The notes beneath the pieces are model-generated. The model saw only the letters and a program-made list of their open reading frames with translations, had not been told where the DNA came from and did not search any database. From contig LSRX01000489.1 in NCBI GenBank assembly GCA_001939145.1, positions 318,595 through 382,594 of the forward strand: 64,000 nt of DNA, written 5' to 3'. The DNA is from Symbiodinium microadriaticum. Lineage: Eukaryota; Sar; Dinophyceae; Suessiales; Symbiodiniaceae. Of the stretch, positions 58,351 through 64,000 are shown piece by piece. The position numbers were made by a program, and so were the translations under genes. Position 1 is the first letter of the stretch. Every line of letters begins with the position of its first letter.

Positions 58351-58750
58351 CTGTCGTAGTCGTAGTCCGAGTCGCTACAAGTGTTTGTGATGGCATGCCC
58401 CCTAATTACTCACTGCACTTCAAACATGCTTGGGCACAACGTGTTTACCTTGCTTTCTCGCGCAGCGCGTCTCATGCCTCCTTATGTACCTGCTGCACGA
58501 TTCGATTCTGTTTGACTCCACAATATTTCACATGACATATTCCCAAATTGCTCGACACCCGAATAAGTATTGTCTTCCGCCCCCGTCGGGCTCTGCCCCT
58601 TCAAGATGCTGTTGATACTGTGCCTCTCTGGATTCATGTCATGGAAAGAATCCCAATTCAGGGAAGCTGGGGCTTTCCGGAGTACGTCAGGACTTATAAA
58701 CTTAGGGTTTAGAGTTAAAACTACGGCACCAGGTCCAATGGTGGTTTGGC

Positions 58751-58795
58751 GAATGCGGCCTCACTGATGAGCAGCCCCTTCTTCTGCAGGGATCT
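58751..58795 (-). CDS. Candidate minus-strand exon
   Basis: Read on the minus strand after CCCTGCAG: KKGLLISEAAFAKPPLDL. Could belong with the exon at 58901, but the phase does not match directly. Confidence 0.25.
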
Positions 58796-58900
58796 GCGAG
58801 GATAGTCGTTTGTACGCCAGTGAGCAGCAGTTCGTGCTCATTTAGGGTGTCGAGACCAACGTACTTGCGAGCTTGATCATGTTCACATCCAGGAACTTAC

Positions 58901-59056
58901 CTTGTTGTACAGCCACAGTCAGGGAGAGCATGACATCCATGAGAAAGGATAGCTGGGCATAGCAACAGCAGTAACAGGTAACATTAGCAAGGACTACCAC
59001 CATCCTCTTCCAGACATCGTCATCATCAGCAGCATCCGTGTAGGTGGTGCCCTCAC
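58901..59056 (-). CDS. Candidate minus-strand exon with a membrane-like segment
   Basis: On the minus strand, acceptor TTCTGCAG and donor GTAAGTTCC bound 156 nt: EGTTYTDAADDDDVWKRMVV, then VLANVTCYCCYAQLSFLMDV, then MLSLTVAVQQ. An acidic patch followed by one or two hydrophobic segments suggests part of a multi-pass membrane protein. The donor is a perfect consensus. No family recognised. Confidence 0.4.
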
Positions 59057-59237
59057 CTGCAGAATGAACTGGCTACTTGACACCTGAAAATATAGTGCTT
59101 GTAAGATGATCTACCCGCAGGATGCCTTGCGTGGAGTATCAGTTGCATGTGATTCCCCAGTTGTTCGGTCTGTGACATGGTGATCAGGTCGAGCTTTGTT
59201 TTTTCAATGCCGACATGCCGACATCTAACATAACAGA

Positions 59238-59345
59238 CGTGGCCCACCACCACCAGCACCACCACTACCGCCGCCACCACCACCACCACCGCCGCCGCCA
59301 CCACCACCCCACCGCCACCTCCACCCTCACGACGACTACTGAAGC

Positions 59346-59386
<41 letters not shown>

Positions 59387-59470
59387 CTGCTGCTCCTGCT
59401 CCTGCCACTTCTACAACGCCGACGACGACGACGACTATTGCCGCTATGAGGACTCGAGGACTAAGACTAC
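59238..59470. repeat. CAC / GCT / GAC microsatellite cluster
   Basis: CACCAC runs, then GCTGCT, then GACGAC. His-, Ala- and Val-rich frames on either strand are artefacts. Confidence 0.9.
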
Positions 59471-59479
59471 GACGACGGC

Positions 59480-60520
59480 GTTGCTACTAGCACGGCTACG
59501 ACGACTACTGCTATTACCTACACCACCGGAAACACCACGACGACCTCCTACAACGAACCGGAATACAAAGTAGGAGTGTTACCGACAGATTCAACCTTCA
59601 CATTGTCAACAGGATCGGTGCAGAGCTTTGTTCCTTCGTTTCGTGGTCCCAACAGGGATTAGGAGGACAGAGTGCTAGGGGCCAAACCCAAAGGACAAGT
59701 AGTGTTACGAGACTCCTCAAGCCATCTCAGTTTCAACCCCGATCCCAAAGTTCGCCACTTCCGAACCAGAAGCTCAAATCTACATCCTCATAAGGTTCGA
59801 AGAGCTGCTTCCTCCAGCAGGACGCACTAGAATTCGGCATTCACTTCAGGATTTCGAGTTGAAGGTTATTGCATACTGTCCTTCAGTGATTTTCAGGCGT
59901 AGAAACGGCCCTTCAAGGCTTGAGGATCTCCGAGGGGTCTGAATTGGTTGCGGGCGACGTAGACAGATCAGCGAGTGGAGTCGGAGCGATTTTCGTCAAC
60001 CGACTGCCGAGATTTTCACGGAACCCTAACCCTTAACCTATCAGGGAGCCTTAAATTAAACCCTGAGCCCGAAGAGAGAAAACTGAGCTTTGCGACGAAC
60101 TCTGCCGCTCACGAGCCTCACTGGGCTCGGGTTTTGAATGCTGTGTTTGGGTTTTAAGGTTGTGAGCTGTGAGACTACGACCGCGAAAGTCTTACGGCAT
60201 TGGTATCCTTGCGCTTGAAACTCTGACAGCTTTGTGTCAGGCTGCCACCTTGACCCCCATTAAATCCCAATAGTTTCCTGTCGAAGCAGAGAAGGGAACA
60301 CCAAAGTCCTTCGAGTGCTGGCCTTGCAAAAGTATCAGGGCTTCTTAGCATTCGGAGTACTCCCCCCGTTGTTCAGAAGCTGCCAGAAGGCTGAACTTTC
60401 CCGGAGCCATTGCACTGTGGGAACGGGGGAGTTCTTGTCGATCTGAGAAATCTTCTGCGTGTGCGTTCTATAAAGTACATACAACTAGAGGCCATGACAC
60501 CGCCCAAATCCCGAGAAACC
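59480..60520. other. No supported feature
   Basis: Mixed-composition DNA with only short frames. A few telomere-like units lie at 60020-60070. Confidence 0.4.
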
Positions 60521-60524
60521 CTTG

Positions 60525-60712
60525 GCTCTGCCTCTTGTCGCGCGAGATGCTGCCCCGGCCGCTGCTATTGCCGATGCTGCGGAGCAATTGGGTTCGACGG
60601 AGGCTCTCTGCATCTTGCTTTGGGCCACGGGATGCATGGCCCATCATCTTATGTCCATAACACGTCGCTCGACAACGAAGAATCTGCTTGTCCCAGCATT
60701 TACACCCTCTCC
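60525..60712 (+). CDS. Candidate exon with hydrophobic segment
   Basis: The frame reads LPLVARDAAPAAAIADAAEQ, then LGSTEALCILLWATGCMAHH, then LMSITRRSTTKNLL. Ala-rich helix, hydrophobic stretch, then a basic end. Splice limits not fixed; another + frame also overlaps. Confidence 0.3.
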
Positions 60713-61178
60713 GGTATAATAGGCTTCATGATGACGCAAAGCTTCAGAATATCGGCACAGCACACGCCGCCCGCAGGCGCCAATAGATGTCCAAACCACG
60801 AATGCCCGGGGGCAGCAGTCCTTTTTCACCCCGTTCTTCTTGCAGTGTAGGTGGTGGTGCCAGCGGAGGCTGTGGCCAAGAAGAGGCACGAGCTTCCATG
60901 TTAAAGTTTGATCGGCTCACCATAACCATAAACCCTAACTAAAACCCGGTGATGCGAAGGCTTTCACGTTTTGCCCAGGTGGTGGTGAAGATCTATACAA
61001 ATCCACAAATATTAGAGTTTAAGATGTATAAGGAGATCTACACGAGCCCATAATGGGCCATCCTGCCCAGCGTCAAGAGCCAGCGCTGGTTGCAGGCTTG
61101 ATGCGCCTTTGCTGGCGACTTTCCTTGGCTGTCCTTTGGTGATTGTGCCGGAGTAGGTGCGGACTGAGCACAGATGGA

Positions 61179-61262
61179 CCCGGCCGAATCCTAAAATCAG
61201 CATGGCACTCGCTTGTCCCAACACGGCACTGAAGCCCAGCACCTTCATCTGAGTTCTGGTTC
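61179..61262 (-). CDS. Candidate minus-strand exon, hydrophobic
   Basis: Minus-strand frame reading TQMKVLGFSAVLGQASAMLI then LGFGRVHLCS. Membrane-like, same strand as the exon at 58901, so possibly the same gene. Splice sites not determined. Confidence 0.25.
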
Positions 61263-61689
61263 TTGCTGGAAGGATTTTTTGTGAAACCATCCTGCCATTT
61301 GATAGCGCAGGGCGGGAAGTTCCTAGTTAGCCATCCCTAGGGCCAGGACATCCTGTGGTACCGGGGCAAACATGACTCCTGCGCCAATTCAATGCGTTTC
61401 GAGGCGCGATACAGAAACTGTTTAAGAACTCGCGCGGGATCTGTGCTTCCGCCACAAGCAGCGGCTCACTAACGCATGGAACAGTGCAATTAAGAGAGCT
61501 GATCTTTGTCACTGCTGAATCGCAGATACTGCCGACTGAACTCGCACGGATGCTAGGTTCTTGTGTGCGCTATCCGTTCTGGCTCCACTGGCCAACTACT
61601 AGCTTCAGCTCAGACGAGGCTGATGGCAGGTGAGACTCGTTCTTGTACGCTTGCGCATTACGCAAGCTCGGAGCGAAAACATGGTGGAT

Positions 61690-62140
61690 GAGTTGACCCT
61701 CCTTGTTTGTTATAGTTAATTCTTTTTGGTTTTTTCATAGTATATATTTTAGTACACTTTCACTCGGTTTCTGGCTCTTGGGGACCGGAGGTTTGCACTC
61801 ACTGCTGAGATCAACAGCAGAAGTTATGCGTAAGAATAAAAATCAGAGTAACAGTAATCGTAATCAGCATCATGATAGTAATAGTAACAAAAAAGATAAC
61901 TATACTAACATTCTCGAACATTGGTTAACACAGCAATACTAACACAGTAGTAATACGAATAAGAATACGAGTTGTAACCATGATTATTATGATAGTAATA
62001 GTAATACTAAATAGTAATAATAATGCTAGCAATCATCGTCATCATCATCGTCACGGCCATCATCATCATCATCATCATCATCATCATTATCACCATCATC
62101 ATCATCATCAGCAGCATCATCATCATGAGCATATTGAGAC
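61690..62140. repeat. AT-rich DNA with AAT/AGTA and ATC microsatellites
   Basis: TAGTAATA-type repeats at 61820-62020 and ATC runs at 62036-62125. A hydrophobic frame just after (ILAALLLLPLAVEYDLLARV, 62185-62245) is a weak exon candidate. Confidence 0.7.
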
Positions 62141-62828
62141 AATATACTGATGCCTACTGGCCTATTGTTGTTACCATTATCTTGGCAGCACTCTTGCTTC
62201 TACCACTGGCCGTGGAATACGACCTGCTCGCCAGAGTCGAAATGACGATCACCAACGGCAGTACATGATGTACGTGTATGTTTGCATGCTAACATTTCTA
62301 TCTTTACCACTATCTGGACATGCAGGACTGAGAATGAATGCACTTATCGGCTGCAAATCCGTACTCGACTGTAGGGCTGTATATCTAGATACGCATCGAC
62401 ACATGTGCCCACAAGTCTATGTGTGTGGTTCTTGTGAATCTTGTTTAGGCTGGTGAGAGGTGATGGCCATGGCCTGACCTGCACCAGCAAAAGTAGCAGT
62501 TCATGCTTGGCGGGTTTAGAGTTCAGGACTGTCAAGTTATCAATCGTAGTAGCCAAGGTCAAGTATTCCAGGACGTGCACACAAAGAGATAGAGGCACGT
62601 ACATGCAAGCACATGCGCCAATCCCCGGAGTCAGAGGCATATCTTGTTCAGGGTTTGGGGTTTAGCATTTACCAGGGTTTATGGGGGGGTTTAGGATATT
62701 GGGCCCTACATAACCTCCAGCCCTTATCGAACCGCGAAATATTCTGAGGCATTTTCGCCTTGGTCTACATGCTTGGGGGCACTGCCCGGCTCGGAATCCT
62801 CGCAACCCTGTGCCTTGGCTCCCTCTGG

Positions 62829-62943
62829 GTATCGTTTACAGTTTAGGGAGTACAATCGGAGGGATGTGCAGGAAAAGATTCCTTTGCATGGCTTAGTTAC
62901 GCCGACTCCCAAGCGCACGATCCAGGGGCTGTCATGCGGCGCC
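62829..62943 (+). CDS. Candidate exon
   Basis: Reads YRLQFREYNRRDVQEKIPLH, then GLVTPTPKRTIQGLSC. Charged, coding-like composition in a frame open from about 62700. An acceptor TTTACAGTTTAG is present at 62849. No partner or family. Confidence 0.35.
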
Positions 62944-63087
62944 GGATGAATTCAATAGGGGACTCACTCGGAGAAAGTACGAAAATCTGACAGTCTCATG
63001 GGGTGCTCTTCTGATAAGCAACCAGTGACCGTAAACACTAAACCCTAAAAGATGCTTTCTGTCCCTGAATCCCTGTGCCTGTCTCAG

Positions 63088-63135
63088 GAACTTGTCGCAG
63101 ATCTCAGAGTTTGCCCTGGCCGCTGGTACGCAAAG
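63088..63135 (+). CDS. Antiporter-like exon (NLSQISEF motif)
   Basis: Acceptor GTCTCAG and donor GTTCATT enclose 48 nt reading NLSQISEFALAAGTQ. N-L-S-Q-I-S-E-F is a conserved string in KEA-type CPA2 antiporters and follows the RDFF...LGMQIP region found at 53320-53590. It is therefore either the next exon of that gene, about 9.5 kb on, or part of a second antiporter copy. Too short to decide. Confidence 0.6.
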
Positions 63136-63279
63136 GTTCATTTAGGTTTTAGGGTTTACATAGGGGCAAGCTGTTCACTCCATGTGTGGGACCTCATCCT
63201 TTCTTCTCCTCTTCCTCGGACCTCTGCTCCCTTTCGGGCTGGTGTTGCTCCTTCTAGTTAATGCTGCTAGTTCCACGAG

Positions 63280-63485
63280 CTACAAGACGCAACGACGAGG
63301 ACGACCACGTCGACGACGACCAATACGACAACTAGGACCGCTAGGACCACCACTTCTGCTACTAGCTGGTCTGGTGCTGCTGCAGCTAGCACTCCTACTC
63401 CTAAACTCCTTATCCTCCTCCTATAACTTTAGCTAAAAATATACCTATATCTACAACCACCACCACCACCACCACCACCACCGCT
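63280..63485. repeat. ACG / CTA / ACC triplet tracts
   Basis: GACGAC, CTACTA and CACCAC runs. The Leu/Arg-rich frame at 63182-63436 largely reflects these and CT-rich DNA. Confidence 0.8.
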
Positions 63486-63744
63486 CCTGCTCGTGCTCGG
63501 CTGCGACAATGATGACGACATATGAACGAGGGCTAGGTGGAGGTGGCCACTATTGCTACCTGGAGTCCTCCTCGTTTCGATCGCTGATCTTGTCGTCGCG
63601 GCAACAGGTAGAGCCTCGGTAGAGTAAAGTGTTCAGCTTGCAGAATCAGTCGCGAAGTCAAGTGTGTGTTCTGCAGTTCTGTCTTCTTGGTTGGCCCTGG
63701 CTTGTTTTCGTTCGTTTTGAGGAAACATCAGGAAATTAACATGA

Positions 63745-63945
63745 GGGAGGTGGGGGCGGTAGGGTGGAGGGGGTTTGGGCACACATTGGGTGCCTTTAAA
63801 CACCTCTAAAGCACTTGCAAGGGCGGCGAGGGTGGACGAAGCGCTGAGGGCGGTGGGGGCGGTGGGGGCGGAGGAGGTTTGGGCACACATCGGAAGCCTT
63901 TAAATACTTCTAAAGCACTTGCAAGGGCGGCCAAGTGAGGACAAT
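63745..63945. repeat. Minisatellite, about 104-bp unit, two copies
   Basis: GTTTGGGCACACAT, then CCTTTAAA, then CTCTAAAGCACTTGCAAGGG at 63773; the same with few changes at 63877, offset 104 bp. GGTGGGGGCGGT-rich spacers. The array may continue past the window edge. Confidence 0.8.
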
Positions 63946-64000
63946 GGCAGAGGAGCGGTGGGGGCAGTGAGGGAGGGTGGCGACGACGTAGAGTGGGTGG

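Noticed and set aside
1-64000. Chromosome end or telomere within the window
   Set aside because: Telomere-like units are short, degenerate, in both orientations and scattered among genes, so they are interstitial.
1-64000. Relic dinoflagellate spliced-leader sequences, tRNA or rRNA genes
   Set aside because: Looked for the leader's TTTGGCTCAAG end and for obvious RNA gene signatures; none seen by eye. A covariance-model scan would be needed to exclude small RNA genes.

Overview
The window looks like nuclear DNA of a dinoflagellate; I name no species. There are no bacterial-style operons. Coding sequence occurs mostly as 30-200 nt exons separated by long introns. Where conserved protein families fix the exon joins, the introns start with GT, GC or GA and end in AG, and the next exon usually begins with G. 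Mixed GT/GC/GA donors are a known dinoflagellate trait. Non-coding DNA is full of degenerate TTTAGGG/CCCTAAA telomere-like motifs, microsatellites and short inverted-repeat elements. Exon borders were read by eye. They are firm where family motifs and reading phase agree and tentative elsewhere.

Layout, left to right. (1) 1.7-2.85 kb: in-phase exons of an unrecognised protein. (2) 4.5-10.8 kb: exons of a C2-domain protein, followed at 13.2-19.2 kb by Pro/Ala- and Tyr/Thr-rich exons, three of which (15.56-16.16 kb) are copies of one another; these may be one long gene. A broken, intron-poor coding stretch (16.7-17.8 kb) lies among them. (3) 21.8-23.93 kb: a nearly complete DUF4246-family gene. 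(4) 24-35 kb: mostly repeats, with isolated candidate exons and a 0.9 kb GTAT array. (5) 35.65-40.82 kb: a gene ending in a membrane segment, a 64-residue tail and a stop. (6) 41.79-53.6 kb: a CPA2-type cation/proton antiporter in at least 16 tiny exons that join in phase; one intron holds a roughly 2.1 kb TGTAA satellite. A further antiporter-like exon lies at 63.09 kb. (7) 53.9-55.8 kb: candidate exons of another gene, including a signal-peptide-like start. (8) 56.90-57.88 kb: an intronless SAM-dependent methyltransferase. (9) 58.9-64 kb: scattered candidate exons on both strands, microsatellites and a minisatellite.

Most recognisable genes lie on the + strand, consistent with the one-directional gene arrays of dinoflagellates. 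I see no rRNA, tRNA, CRISPR array or bacterial operon. The genes do not form an evident pathway; the shared theme is intron architecture and the repeats in the introns.
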